DNA of 64,000 nt from Streptomyces aureocirculatus. Lineage in GTDB: Bacteria; Actinomycetota; Actinomycetes; Streptomycetales; Streptomycetaceae. The DNA is taken from positions 62,001-126,000 of the forward strand of contig NZ_JOAP01000009.1 in the NCBI RefSeq assembly GCF_000720475.1, written 5' to 3'. This document shows positions 32,000 to 43,500 of the stretch, piece by piece; the first letter of the stretch is position 1, and each line of letters opens with the position of its first letter. The position numbers were made by a program, and so were the translations under genes. Under the pieces are notes generated by a model that worked only from the letters and a program-made list of their open reading frames with translations, made no database searches and had not been told where the DNA came from.

Positions 32000-33208
32000 T
32001 CACGCCGCCGCGGCCCTGGGCACCGTTTCCCGCACCTGCCGTAGGAAGGCGGCGTTGCTCGGCGTTCGGCGGATGTGTTCCAGGAGGGCTTCGACGCCGC
32101 TGCCCCCTTCGCGTACGTCGTGGGTGTTGCGCAGGTCCAGGGCGCGGCGCAGGCCGCGTACGGCGGTCAGTTCGGCGGGCGGTACGAGGAGTTCCTCGCG
32201 GCGCGTGCCGGAGGGTGTGATGTCGACGGCCGGGAAGACGCGGCGGTCGGCGAGCCTGCGGTCCAGGCGCAACTCCATGTTGCCGGTGGACTTGAGCTCT
32301 TCGAAGTAGTAGTCGTCGGCGCGCGATCCGGTGTCCACGAGGACGGTCGCGAGCATGGTCAGGGAGCCGCCCTCCTCGGCGAGGCGCGCGGCGCCGAAGA
32401 GCCGCTTGGGCCCCTGCACGGAGCCCGCGTCCACGCCGCCGCTGAGCGTACGGCCGCCGGACGAGGCGGAGTTGTTGTACGCGCGGCACAGCCGGGTCAG
32501 GGAGTCCAGGAGCAGCACGACGTCACGGCCTTCCTCGACGAGTCGCTTGGCGCGCTCCACGGCGAGTTCGGCGAGCGCGATGTGCGCCTTGGGGGGCCGG
32601 TCGAAGGTGGAGGCGAGCACCTCGCCGCGTACGGAGCGCCGCATCTCGGTGACTTCCTCGGGGCGTTCGTCGAGGAGGACGACCATGAGGTGGCACTCGG
32701 GGTGGTTGTCGGCGACGGCGGCGGCGAGCTGTTGCAGCAGGACGGTCTTGCCGGTGCGCGGCGGTGCGACGATCAGGCCGCGCTGCCCCTTGCCGACGGG
32801 TGCGACGAGGTCGACGACGCGGGTCGCGACCCGGTCGCCGGTGGTCTCCAGGCGCAGCCGCTCCCGCGGGTGCAGCGGAGTGAGGTCGCCGAACCGGGGC
32901 CTGGTGCCCGCCTCTTGGGGCGCGTGGCCGTTGACGCGGGCTACGTCGGCGAGCACGCGCGGCTTGTCGCCGGGGACGCCTTCGACGAGGTCGCCGGCGC
33001 GCAGGCCGTACCGGCGGATCAGGGCGGCGGGGACGAGCAGGTCGTCGGGCCCGGGGAGGCAGCCTTCGGCGCGGAGGTGCCCATTCGGGGCGGTGCGGGC
33101 GGTGCGGGTGGTGTGGGTGTTGTCGGCTCGGGGGGTGTCTTGGGCGGGGGTGTCCTTGAGGTCGAGGACGCCGCTGTGGAGGGTCTGGCTGGTCATCTGG
33201 ATTGTCAT
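32000..33208 (-). CDS. Short transcription termination factor Rho paralogue
   Basis: A 402-residue Rho that lacks the N-terminal helical domain and the long Arg-rich insert of normal actinobacterial Rho (which is usually over 600 residues). The RNA-binding cold-shock-like domain remains (GCLPGPDDLLVPAALIRRYGLRAGDLVEG). The ATPase core is complete: GKGQRGLIVAPPRTGKT (Walker A), HLMVVLLDERPEEVTEMRR, VVLLLDSLTRLCRAYN (Walker B) and GGSLTMLATVLVDTGSRAD. Walker A reads PPRTGKT instead of PPKAGKT. As housekeeping rho is normally elsewhere, this is probably a second, specialised Rho. It has a long unusual leader. Confidence 0.85.
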   Translation of the reverse strand: MTIQMTSQTLHSGVLDLKDTPAQDTPRADNTHTTRTARTAPNGHLRAEGCLPGPDDLLVPAALIRRYGLRAGDLVEGVPGDKPRVLADVARVNGHAPQEAGTRPRFGDLTPLHPRERLRLETTGDRVATRVVDLVAPVGKGQRGLIVAPPRTGKTVLLQQLAAAVADNHPECHLMVVLLDERPEEVTEMRRSVRGEVLASTFDRPPKAHIALAELAVERAKRLVEEGRDVVLLLDSLTRLCRAYNNSASSGGRTLSGGVDAGSVQGPKRLFGAARLAEEGGSLTMLATVLVDTGSRADDYYFEELKSTGNMELRLDRRLADRRVFPAVDITPSGTRREELLVPPAELTAVRGLRRALDLRNTHDVREGGSGVEALLEHIRRTPSNAAFLRQVRETVPRAAAA

Positions 33209-33822
33209 GGGTGAGGGTCCTTTCGCGGACAGGCGAGTGCGGGGACCGGCGAGGCGGAGTGATCACGCCTCGTCCGACGGGCGGCGGCTCCAGGTCGCAC
33301 GGCACGATCGGGCCGCGGACAAGCCGCCGAGCGGATTCCCGGAATGGGACAGCAACGGGACAGCAACGGGACAGACGAGAACGAGAGCCCGAGCCCGCGC
33401 CGGGAGGAGAAACGCACGGAGAAGAAATCAATGCACGCTCAGAAGAACTCAGAAGTTCTCTGAGGAGAAGCACGGCGCCCAGAAGGGGCGTACACACGTG
33501 CTGCACGCACTGTAGCACACTGGGACGGCGTGAACGGCACTGCGCACGCGGGATCTTGAGCCTCCGCACGCCGGGTGACTCATAGTACGTGATCGCGTAC
33601 CGTGAGTTGCCATGGGTGTCCGTCCGGCCCCCGCTGACCCCCTGCCCGGCTGCGGCCCCCATGGGCAGCCGACCAGGGTGTGGGTGCGGACGGCGAAAGG
33701 GGTGCGCGCGCCGACGGCCACTGCGCGCGCACCCCTGGCTGCGGGGCCCGTGAGGCCGGGTCCCGCAGCCATCGAGCTGATTACCCTGCCCTCCCGCCCC
33801 CGCTCCGCCGTACCGTTCTCCC
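33209..33822. other. Long divergent intergenic region with rho leader
   Basis: A 614-bp gap. The minus-strand leader of the rho paralogue is pyrimidine-rich and G-poor between about 33330 and 33480 and contains GTTGCTGTCCC repeats (plus strand GGGACAGCAAC at 33346-33356 and 33357-33367, partial 33368-33374). A possible -10 TACAGT (minus) lies near 33510. At the right end, TACCGT (33811-33816) is a leaderless -10 for the GNAT gene. No ORF in the gap looks real. Confidence 0.55.
33438..33464 (-). promoter_or_regulatory. Mutually exclusive hairpins in the rho paralogue leader
   Basis: AGAACT (33444-33449) can pair with AGTTCT (33454-33459), while CTCAGA (33448-33453 or 33438-33443) can pair with TCTGAG (33459-33464). 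The two stems overlap, so only one can form, as in attenuators. Confidence 0.4.
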
Positions 33823-34353
33823 ATGCCCGAACTCCAGCGCCTGCGCCCCGACCACGCTTCGGCTCTGCTCGCCTTCGAACGCGACAACCGCGCCTACTTC
33901 GCCGCGTCGGTGCCGGACCGCGGTGACGCCTACTTCGCCGAGTTCGACGCCCGGCTCGCGGCGCTCCTGGCCGAGCAGGAGAGCGGCGCGTGCCACTTCC
34001 ATGTGCTCGCGGGCGGGGACGGCGAGATCCTCGGCCGGGTCAACCTCGTGGATGTGGCCGGGGGTTCGGCCGAGCTCGGGTACCGCATCGCGGAGAAGGC
34101 GGCCCGGCAGGGGCTCGCCACGTCCGCCGTGGAGAAGGTGTGCCTGCTCGCGGCCACCGAGTACGGGCTGACGTCGCTGCGCGCCGGGACGACGCTGGAC
34201 AACCCGGGCTCCCAGGCGGTCCTGGCCCGCGCCGGTTTCGTCGCCACCGGCGAGACCGAACTCGACGGCCGCCCCGGGATCACGTACACCCGGGACCTGA
34301 CGGGCCGCCCCCGCCGCACGGACACGGTGTCCGGGCGACGGTACACGGGGTAG
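33823..34353 (+). CDS. GNAT-family N-acetyltransferase (RimJ-like)
   Basis: A 176-residue acetyl-CoA transferase. LGRVNLVDVAGGSAELGYRIAEKAARQGLATSAVEKV carries the acetyl-CoA loop (RQGLAT, a Q/RxxGxG/A variant). LRAGTTLDNPGSQAVLARAGF is the typical C-terminal motif. The acceptor is unknown. TACCGT 6 nt before the ATG suggests a leaderless mRNA. Confidence 0.88.
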   Translation: MPELQRLRPDHASALLAFERDNRAYFAASVPDRGDAYFAEFDARLAALLAEQESGACHFHVLAGGDGEILGRVNLVDVAGGSAELGYRIAEKAARQGLATSAVEKVCLLAATEYGLTSLRAGTTLDNPGSQAVLARAGFVATGETELDGRPGITYTRDLTGRPRRTDTVSGRRYTG

Positions 34354-34376
34354 CGGCACTGGCCGGAGAAGGACGG

Positions 34377-35951
<1,575 letters not shown>

Positions 35952-36016
35952 GAGGGCTCCTCGGTGTCGGCGGGGGTTCCGTGGTGCCACGCTTCCGTGG
36001 GCGGGCGCCGGAGCGC

Positions 36017-37630
36017 TCACGCGGACGGGGGTGGCGGAATCGGGCGTTCCAGGCGCAGCTCGTGTGCGGCCCGCGCCAGGGAACGGGACTGCTGCTGCTC
36101 GTACAGCGCGAAGGGGTCGAGCACGTCGCGGCCGACGGCGCCGGACAGCCAGTCACTGTCGTACGCGACGCCCGTCTCGCCTTCCTTACGGGCGCCGGAT
36201 TCCTCCAGGTTCGACTGGAAGATCCCGGCGGCTGACCGCGGCAGGAAGTCCTCGTACACGATCGGTTCCGCACGCACCCAGCCCTCGCGGAGGAGCCCTG
36301 GCAGGTCCGGGGGCGGGGTGCCGCCGTCGCGGGCCCGGTCGGCGACGGCGTGGTACGTGAAGTGGGCGAGGCCGCGTTCGGCGAGGGCGCGCTCGGTGCC
36401 GGGGAAGCGGGTGGGCCAGAGGGAACGGAGGAGGTCGGCGCGGGTGGGGGCGGTGGTGCCGTGGGCCTCGGCGGGGGCGCGGCGGACGGCGGGGTCGTGG
36501 CGCACGGCGGAGTCATGGCGCACGGCGGGGGCCTGGGCATCGGCACCGTCACGGGTCCCGGCACCGTCACGGGTCCCGGCACCGTCACGGGCCCCGGCAC
36601 CGTCACGGGCCCCGGCCGCCCCGTGCGCCGCGGCCGCCTCCCGGTCCGCCAGGTCCAGCAGCTCGTCGTAGCAGGCCCGCCCCCGCCGCGTGAGGGCGAT
36701 GCCGCGCGCCTCCACCTCCCCGAACCGCACCCGCAGCGTCCCCCCGGTCACGGTCCCGTCGGGGAGCCGCAGGGCGCGCGGCTCGTCGAGTGCCCGGAAC
36801 GAGGTCTGCCGGAGCAGCACGTCCGGGCCGACCCCCCGCGGCGGGCCCTGGATGGTGTCGATCATCTCGATGCCACGGTCGGTCATCCGCCGGTACAGCT
36901 CGTCGATGTCGAGGACGCGGGGCGTCAGATGGTTGATGTGGGTGCTGCGCACGCCGCCGATGTCGGCGGCCACGGCCGACACCCGTTCCAGCGTCTCGTA
37001 CCAGGCCTTGTCGACGGGTTCGGCCGACAGCTCGAACGCGGCCACGGCGAGGCTCAGGAACCGTTCGGCGTCGTCCTCCGGCAGGCCCTGCTCGGCCTCG
37101 GCGCGGTCGGCGAGTGCGAGCAGCTCCGGCGGGAACAGCTCCCGCCCCGCGAGGAACCGTTCGAGGCGTCGCCGCAGCTCGGGGCCGAAGAAGCGGGGGT
37201 CGGCCGGGGTGAGCAGGGAGGTGAACACGCGGAAGGGGTTGCGGGCGAGCTCGTCGCCGTCGACGGGGCGGAAGGCGGTGGACACCACGGGTACGGCGCT
37301 CGCGGCGGCCTCCCGCAGGTCGTAGAAGCCGACGGGCCGCATTCCGAGGGCCCCGAAGACGCGTCCGACCTGCTCCAGCTCCGCCGGTGTGCCGACCCGG
37401 ACGGCGCCGTGCCGCTCGGCGGTGACCCGCGCGATCGCCCCGAGCCGCTCCGCGTCGCCACCACGTTCGCGCAGCACGTCCTCGTTCACTTCGCGCGTCA
37501 CGTCGACGAGGGTGTCGTACGCGGGGACCTCACGCCCGTACATGGCGGAGAGCCGGACGGCGAAGGCGGCGCGGAGCTGCCAGGGCGCGAGAAGGGTCGC
37601 CGGGTGCCGCCCGGCCGGACGTCCGGTCAT
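36017..37630 (-). CDS. hglS: 2-oxoadipate dioxygenase/decarboxylase (HglS, DUF1338 family)
   Basis: A 537-residue non-heme iron enzyme converting 2-oxoadipate to D-2-hydroxyglutarate with loss of CO2, the last special step of the D-lysine/pipecolate route in Pseudomonas putida. Likely metal ligands are His74 (ERHGAVRVG), His231/His234 (RSTHINHLTPRVLDID) and Glu305 (RFGEVEARG). A low-complexity insert (about 335-395) contains GARDGAGTRDGA and AVRHDSAVRHDPAVR repeats. ATG 37630 follows AGGAGG, 11 nt after the FAD oxidase stop. Confidence 0.85.
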   Translation of the reverse strand: MTGRPAGRHPATLLAPWQLRAAFAVRLSAMYGREVPAYDTLVDVTREVNEDVLRERGGDAERLGAIARVTAERHGAVRVGTPAELEQVGRVFGALGMRPVGFYDLREAAASAVPVVSTAFRPVDGDELARNPFRVFTSLLTPADPRFFGPELRRRLERFLAGRELFPPELLALADRAEAEQGLPEDDAERFLSLAVAAFELSAEPVDKAWYETLERVSAVAADIGGVRSTHINHLTPRVLDIDELYRRMTDRGIEMIDTIQGPPRGVGPDVLLRQTSFRALDEPRALRLPDGTVTGGTLRVRFGEVEARGIALTRRGRACYDELLDLADREAAAAHGAAGARDGAGARDGAGTRDGAGTRDGADAQAPAVRHDSAVRHDPAVRRAPAEAHGTTAPTRADLLRSLWPTRFPGTERALAERGLAHFTYHAVADRARDGGTPPPDLPGLLREGWVRAEPIVYEDFLPRSAAGIFQSNLEESGARKEGETGVAYDSDWLSGAVGRDVLDPFALYEQQQSRSLARAAHELRLERPIPPPPSA

Positions 37631-37641
37631 GGGTGTGCCTC

Positions 37642-38847
37642 CTACACCACGTGGGCCTCGGGACGGCCGCCGGAGACGGCGCCGTCGGCGAAACGGTCGG
37701 CGCTCAGGGGCGAGACGTCGACGAAGGGCTCGCGTCCCAGGTACAGGTCGCGTACGACTTCCCCGACGGCCGGGGCCTGGAGGAACCCGTGCCCGGAGAA
37801 GCCGGTGGCGTAGAGGAAGTTGGCCACGTCCGGCGCCCGCCCGATGAGGGCGTTGCAGTCGGGTGTCACCTCGTACAGACCGGCCCACCCGTCGACGACC
37901 TCCAGTTCGGCGACGTCGGGCGCGCGCACCCGGGCCGCGTCCCGGAACAGCTCGACCCAGTCGTCGGACCACGTCGTGTCGAACCCCTCCTCCTGGCCGG
38001 GGTCGGCGAGCCCGATGAGCAGTCCGCCGCCGTCGCCGTTGTGGAAGTAGGCGGTGGAGGAGAAGTCGATGGTGAAGGGGATGCGGGGTGCGGGCGGGCG
38101 CGGTGGGCGCGGGGGCCGGGTCAGGGCGATCTGGCGGCGCAGCGGCCGTACGGGAAGCGGCACCCCGGCCGCCTCGCCGATACCGGCCGACCAGGCGCCG
38201 GCCGCGCACACCAGGGCGGCGCAGGGGATGACGCCCCGGTCGGTGCGCACGGCGGTGACGCGTCCGGCGTCGGTGTCGACATCGACGCCGGTGACCGTGG
38301 TCCCCGTACGGAACCGCACCCCGGCGCGGGCGGCCGCGCGGGCGTATCCCCGGACGACGAGACCGGGTCTCGCGTGCCCGTCGTCCGGCGAGTGGACGGC
38401 ACCTACGAGGCCTTCGGCGCGTACGTACGGGCACAGCTCGCGGGCACGCTCCGGGCTGACGATCCTGCTGGGCACGCCCATGCGGTTCTGCACCTCGACG
38501 CTCGCCTCGAACGCGGCGAGGTCCGCGGGTTCGCTCAGCAGGAACAGGTACCCCACCCGGTCGAACCGGATGTCGCCGCCCGGCCGCCCCGCGAAGTCCT
38601 CGTACGCCCGCAGGCTCCGCAGCCCGAGCGCGATGTTCAGCGGGTCGGAGAACTGCGCCCGCACCCCGCCGATGGGCTTCCCCGAACTCCCGCTCCCGAG
38701 CGTGCCGCGCTCGACGACGACGAGGTCGCGTACGCCGGATTCGGCGAGGTGGAAGGCGATGGAGAGGCCGATGACGCCGCCGCCGACGATGACGACGGGG
38801 GCGGGGGCCGCCGGACGAGGACCGGTCGTACGGGAGATTGCGGACAC
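37642..38847 (-). CDS. FAD-dependent oxidoreductase (DAO family), probable L-pipecolate/imino-acid oxidase
   Basis: A 401-residue flavoprotein with the N-terminal dinucleotide fold PVVIVGGGVIGLSIAFHLAESG, the motif RGTLGSGSSGKPIGGVRAQF, and the C-terminal GWAGLYEVTPDCNALIGRAP and FLYATGFSGHGFLQAPAVGEVV typical of DAO oxidases. Pipecolate oxidase is inferred from the co-operonic HglS and ALDH7 genes; sarcosine- or proline-type substrates remain possible. GTG 38847 follows GGAGGG by 8 nt. It is first in a three-gene operon. Confidence 0.8.
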   Translation of the reverse strand: MSAISRTTGPRPAAPAPVVIVGGGVIGLSIAFHLAESGVRDLVVVERGTLGSGSSGKPIGGVRAQFSDPLNIALGLRSLRAYEDFAGRPGGDIRFDRVGYLFLLSEPADLAAFEASVEVQNRMGVPSRIVSPERARELCPYVRAEGLVGAVHSPDDGHARPGLVVRGYARAAARAGVRFRTGTTVTGVDVDTDAGRVTAVRTDRGVIPCAALVCAAGAWSAGIGEAAGVPLPVRPLRRQIALTRPPRPPRPPAPRIPFTIDFSSTAYFHNGDGGGLLIGLADPGQEEGFDTTWSDDWVELFRDAARVRAPDVAELEVVDGWAGLYEVTPDCNALIGRAPDVANFLYATGFSGHGFLQAPAVGEVVRDLYLGREPFVDVSPLSADRFADGAVSGGRPEAHVV

Positions 38848-38937
38848 AGCGAGAACCCTCCAACTCAACAGGAACTGCTGACGGGCGGGCGATCCACCGG
38901 TCATCGTCCAGCACGGCGGCCGTCATCGTCCATTGCG

Positions 38938-38996
38938 CCTCGCTGCGTCTCGGGATACCTCGCTGCGTCTCGGGATGTCTCGCTGCGTCTCGGATG
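38938..38996. repeat. Three 20-bp tandem repeats, intergenic
   Basis: CCTCGCTGCGTCTCGGGATA at 38938-38957, repeated at 38958-38977 and, with one base missing, at 38978-38996. They lie between the FAD oxidase start and the LCAT-like gene stop. Confidence 0.85.
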
Positions 38997-39015
38997 CCTC
39001 GGGGCGCCTCGGTCG

Positions 39016-40500
39016 TCAGTCGGCTTCCTGCTCCGTCCCGGGTTCACCCGCCAGCACGAGCTGGGTGACGGCGTGGCCGTCGATGGTGCGCACGGTGACG
39101 CGGTACAGGCCCGGCGCGCTCACGGTGGCCCGGGCCATGATGTTCCCTTCGCCCCACATCGGCCTGAGGGGGCGCGGGTTGTGGCCTTCGTCGTCGGCGA
39201 TCTCGCACTTGAGGCCGGACAGGGAGTCCACGCCGGTGAGCTTGACGGTCCACGGCGTTCCGGCCTCCACCAGGTCGGGCACTTCGAGGCCGCAGCCGGG
39301 GGCGCCCTGGGGCGGGCCGAGGTGATCGTCGCCGCGCAGTACCTCGGCCACGGCCTTGAGCGCGACGCGGTCGCAGGCCACGGCGCCGTGCTGGAGCGGA
39401 AGCGGTGTGACGGCGGGGCCCACGGCGGCGGAGTCCTTGTGGACGGTGCCGTCGCCCTTGACGTCGTAGAACCGCAGCGCGCCGCGCGGGTCACGGATGA
39501 AGGCGCCGCTGGTGTGCTGGCGGGCCCCGTGGTGATGCGCGTGGACGACGCCGTCCTTGACGGTGAGGCTCTGCATCGTGGCCTGGTTGGTACCGGCCAC
39601 CGCCCAGTGTCCCGGCAGCGTCATGTGGATCTGCTTGCCCTGGAAGTCAGCCGCCGCCTGGGCGAGTTCCGCGTTGCCGCCGATACCGGCCACGTCGCCG
39701 GGGGTGAGACGGCGGACGTCGTCGCCCTCGATGAGGCAGGCGTACTGCGGCAGCAGGTCGTGCAGGCCCGGCATGGTGGCGGAGACGGACCGGAGCTGCC
39801 GGTGCGGGAGCGGGACGGGGGTGCCGCGGCCGCTGTTGAGGATCGCCGCCGCCTTCACCGCGCCGTAGAAGGGCGTTCCGAGGGTGAGGACGGCACGGGT
39901 GTCGTCGAAGAGGTCGCTGTCGTACGAGGCGTCCAGGGCCGCCCGGGTGACGAGCCCTCCCATGGAGTGGGCGACGAAGACCAGTTGCGCCGGGCGCTCG
40001 TCGACACGGTGGCGGCGGGCCTCGTCGTGTGCGGGGTGCGCCTGCCAGGCGACGAGGTGGCGGCGGGCGGCTTCGGCCAGGAGGCGGCCGTTGACGGTGA
40101 CGGGCAGGCGCCAGTCGTAGGCGAACTCCAGGACGGCGGCCTCGTGGGCGACGCAGCTCCGGACGACGTCGATCAGGGCGGTGTAGGGCTCGAACCCCTG
40201 TAAGTAGGGCGTCCAGTACGAGTGCCGCATCAGTTGCGTGGCCTTGAGGCGGCCGGTCCTACCCTCCAGTTCCTCCGGCGTCAGACGCAGCGGCTCCAGG
40301 CCCCGGGGCCTGGTCCACGCCTTGAGGAGCCATGACACACCCGACAGGCCCCAGACGGTCTTTTGGGTGACGGTGTCGTAGAGCTCGCTGCCCATGATGC
40401 CCGGCACGATGACGACGGCGTTCTGCGTGATGTCGGCGGTCACCACCGGTGCCGGTGTGCCGGTGGCAAGTTTGTCGCTTTCTCGCTCGTGGGGATTCAT
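39016..40500 (-). CDS. LCAT-like alpha/beta hydrolase (lipase/acyltransferase)
   Basis: A 494-residue hydrolase of the lecithin:cholesterol acyltransferase type. The N-terminal VVIVPGIMGSELYD oxyanion segment is followed by the nucleophile elbow VFVAHSMGGLV (Ser169), TLGTPFYGAVKA, and an acidic/His region. The C-terminal 120 residues look like a separate beta domain. No signal peptide is visible. Codon 100 is TTA (40203-40201), a bldA marker. The ATG at 40500 is only 20 nt from the start of the divergent caspase-like gene, so the two are probably functionally linked. Lipid substrate is unknown. Confidence 0.8.
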   Translation of the reverse strand: MNPHERESDKLATGTPAPVVTADITQNAVVIVPGIMGSELYDTVTQKTVWGLSGVSWLLKAWTRPRGLEPLRLTPEELEGRTGRLKATQLMRHSYWTPYLQGFEPYTALIDVVRSCVAHEAAVLEFAYDWRLPVTVNGRLLAEAARRHLVAWQAHPAHDEARRHRVDERPAQLVFVAHSMGGLVTRAALDASYDSDLFDDTRAVLTLGTPFYGAVKAAAILNSGRGTPVPLPHRQLRSVSATMPGLHDLLPQYACLIEGDDVRRLTPGDVAGIGGNAELAQAAADFQGKQIHMTLPGHWAVAGTNQATMQSLTVKDGVVHAHHHGARQHTSGAFIRDPRGALRFYDVKGDGTVHKDSAAVGPAVTPLPLQHGAVACDRVALKAVAEVLRGDDHLGPPQGAPGCGLEVPDLVEAGTPWTVKLTGVDSLSGLKCEIADDEGHNPRPLRPMWGEGNIMARATVSAPGLYRVTVRTIDGHAVTQLVLAGEPGTEQEAD

Positions 40501-40520
40501 GGCTGTGAACAATAGGGAAC

Positions 40521-43500
40521 ATGCAGGCGGAGCGCGTCCCCGGGACGGAAGTCGAGCGTCCACGGGCGGAAGTCGCGTACTCGGAGCCGACGACGGGGAC
40601 CGCCGGTTCGCTGGTCGTCGTGGCGGTGGAGGACGGGGACCCCGAGTTCGCCAAGGCCGTCGACGAGCAGCTCTCGGCCGTGACCGCGTGGTGGCCGACC
40701 GGTCCCGCGCCGGGCCAGGGTTTCGTGCAGACCGTGCTGCGCGCACCGGAGGAGCGCAACGACGTGGAGCGCTTCCTGCACACCTCCGGTATCCGGGAGG
40801 CCGCGGAGAACGAGGCCCTGGTCGTGTACATCACCTCGCACGGCACCGTCGGCAGATCCCTCAGGCACTTCCTGATCCTGCCGGACACGGACACCGACCG
40901 GCTCCTCGCGACGGGCATGCCGACCAACGACGTCGTCGTGGCCGCGATCGACTCGCGGGCCCGCCACGTACTCGTGATCGTGAACGCCTGTGAGGCGGAA
41001 GGCATCGACGCGGAGCTGAAGGCCCTCGTACGCGAACTCGTCGACCCACCGGGTGCCAGGCGTTCGGTGAACGTGGTGGCGACGACGGCGACCCGTTCTC
41101 CGGTACTGGGCCGGGAGTTCGCCGCGGTGCTGCGCCTGGCCTTCGACTGGCTGCGGGACGCCGCGGGCATCGCCCGCCCGCAGCTCTCGATCTCCGAGTT
41201 CATCCAGGCCCTGGAACAGGCGACCGAGCGGCTGAACGAGGAACGTGACCTCGGGCTCGCAGGACCGCGGCCTGTCCTCCTCGCCAGGCTCGGGGATCCG
41301 GCCCCCACGCTGCCCAACCCCGGCTACCGGCCGCGGCCGAAGGTGGTCACGGGCGCCCGTGCGGAGGTCGCGGCCACGCCGGAGGAGCTCGAGTACTGGC
41401 TGGACCGCGCCAGTGGACGCGCCAGCAGCGACGATCCCGGCTGGTACTTCTCCGGACGCAAGAAGCTCAACCGCGAGCTGGCGGACTTCGTCGCGGGCCC
41501 GCCGGGAGTCCTCGTGGTGACCGGCACCGCGGCCAGCGGGAAGTCCGCCGTGCTGGCCCGTGCGGTGACCCTCAGCGACCCCTCGTTCAGGGCATCGCCG
41601 CGCTACGCCGACGCGGTGCGCAAGGCACCGCCGGACAGCGTTCCTGGCGAGGGTTCCATCCATGTCGCGGTGTCCACCCGCAACCGTGGACCGCTGAGCC
41701 TCATCGCCGCCGTCGGCACCCGGCTCGGCTGTGCGCGGGACCTTACCCGACCGGCGACGGATGCTCTGCGGCAGTGGCAGGAGTCGCTGCGGGCCTTCTT
41801 CACGACGTGCCCTGCGGACGTGGCGGACGTGACCGACGGGGCCGACGGGGCCGACGGGGCCGACGGGGCCGACGGGGTCACCGTGGCCGATGTGGTCACC
41901 GTGGTCGTCGACGGCCTCGACGAGTCACCCGATCCGGTGGCGTGCGTCCGCGATGTGCTGGTGCCGCTCGCGGACCACGCCGGTGCCGGCGGGTCCCGCC
42001 GCGGGCTGCGTCTTCTGCTCGGCGTCCGCAGTACGAGCCCGGGCACTCCGGAGGCGGCGGTCTCGGGTGGGCCGCCTGGCCTGCATGGCTTGCACGGCTT
42101 GCTTGGCCTGCACGGCTTGCACGGCCTGCACGGCCTGTTGCAGGAGCTGCTGCTCGCCTTCCCCGCCGCGCGGGTGCTGCGTACGGACAGCGAGGGCGTG
42201 CGGGCGGACATCGCCGCGTATGTGGCCGCGCTCCTGTCCGGGGTGTCCTGGGGCGGCGACGACCCGTCCGCGATCCCCTCGGCGGCGGAGTGTGTCGCGC
42301 GGCGCGTCGGCCGTTCCTTCCTCGACGCGCGCCTGGCGGCGGAACAACTGCGGCGCGGCGACGGCATCGAGCTGCTCAGCGACTCGCGCTGGCTCGCGGG
42401 GCTCGACAGGGGCACGGTCGGCCTGTTCGAACAGGACCTCGACCAGGTCGCCGACGACGGCCTGAACAGGGCGGAGGCACTCGCGCTGCTGCGCGCCACC
42501 GCCTTCGGCCTCGGCCGGGGGATTCCCTGGGCACAGGTGTGGCCGACGGTGGCATCGGAACTACTCGGCGCCCGCCTCGAACACGCCGACGACAAGATCC
42601 GGCACCTCCTCGAGGGCCGCCTCGCCGGATATCTCGCGCACGACATCGAGGACGACCACGTCGTGTACCGGCCCGCGCACGAGCAGCTCGGGGGCATGCT
42701 GCGGCGGTGGGCGCCCGAGCCGAGCGCTTCGCCCGTGGCGGGCGAGCGCATCGCCGCCGCCCTGGCGGGTCTGGTCAAGGCCGACACGGTGACCGTGCCG
42801 CACCCCTATCTGCGCCGGTACCTGGCCCGCCACGCGGCGATCGGCGGGGCCCTTGACGACCGTCACGTACCGCCGCCCCTGCTGCCCTGGACCACCGGCG
42901 ACGGTGTGCGGGGCCTCCTCGGCCTCCCGCTCGTCCCCGGCGCGGGCCGGTCGTGGCTCACCGCGTGGGCGGCCGTCGAACCCTACGTACAGGGTGCGGA
43001 CCTCGCCTCCCGGTGCTCCAGCCTGCATCTGGCTCGTACCGCCATGCGGTTCCCCGGCCGTCCGCACCATCTGCTTCCTCCGGAGGCGGCCTTCGCGGGC
43101 TCCCGCCTTTCGGTGCTGTGGTCGCAGTGGGAGCCACCGGCCAACGTCCTCGCCACCCTCGGGCGGCCGGGTCTGGCGCTGGCTCCGGCGGCGGGCCCCG
43201 GTGGTGCGGCGCTCCTTGCGGTGGGCGGCGCGTCGGGCTCCGTCGAGTTCGTCGACGCGGTGTCGGGCGCGCCCGTCGGGGACCGGGTCTCCGCGCACGA
43301 CGGCGACGTGCGGTGCCTTGACTTCGTGCCGGACGCCGCCGGTGGCGGTGCGCTCGTCTCCGGCAGCGCGGACGGCACGGTACGCATCCGGGATACGAGC
43401 CGGGGGGCGCTGCTCGGCGGGATGGCCTTCGAAGGGCGGACCTGGGTCGCCGATGTCGCCGGGTGCCGGGACGGGGCGGGGACATTGGTGGTGGCCGCGG

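Noticed and set aside
36017..38926. 969-codon single minus-strand frame apparently fusing two genes
   Set aside because: Only the HglS part (from 37630) is in its real frame. The upstream part is an off-frame reading of the FAD oxidase gene, which has its own ribosome-binding site and stop.
37633..40203. 856-codon plus-strand frame across the FAD oxidase and LCAT-like genes
   Set aside because: It crosses a repeat-filled intergenic region and two genes antisense, and has no protein-like motif.
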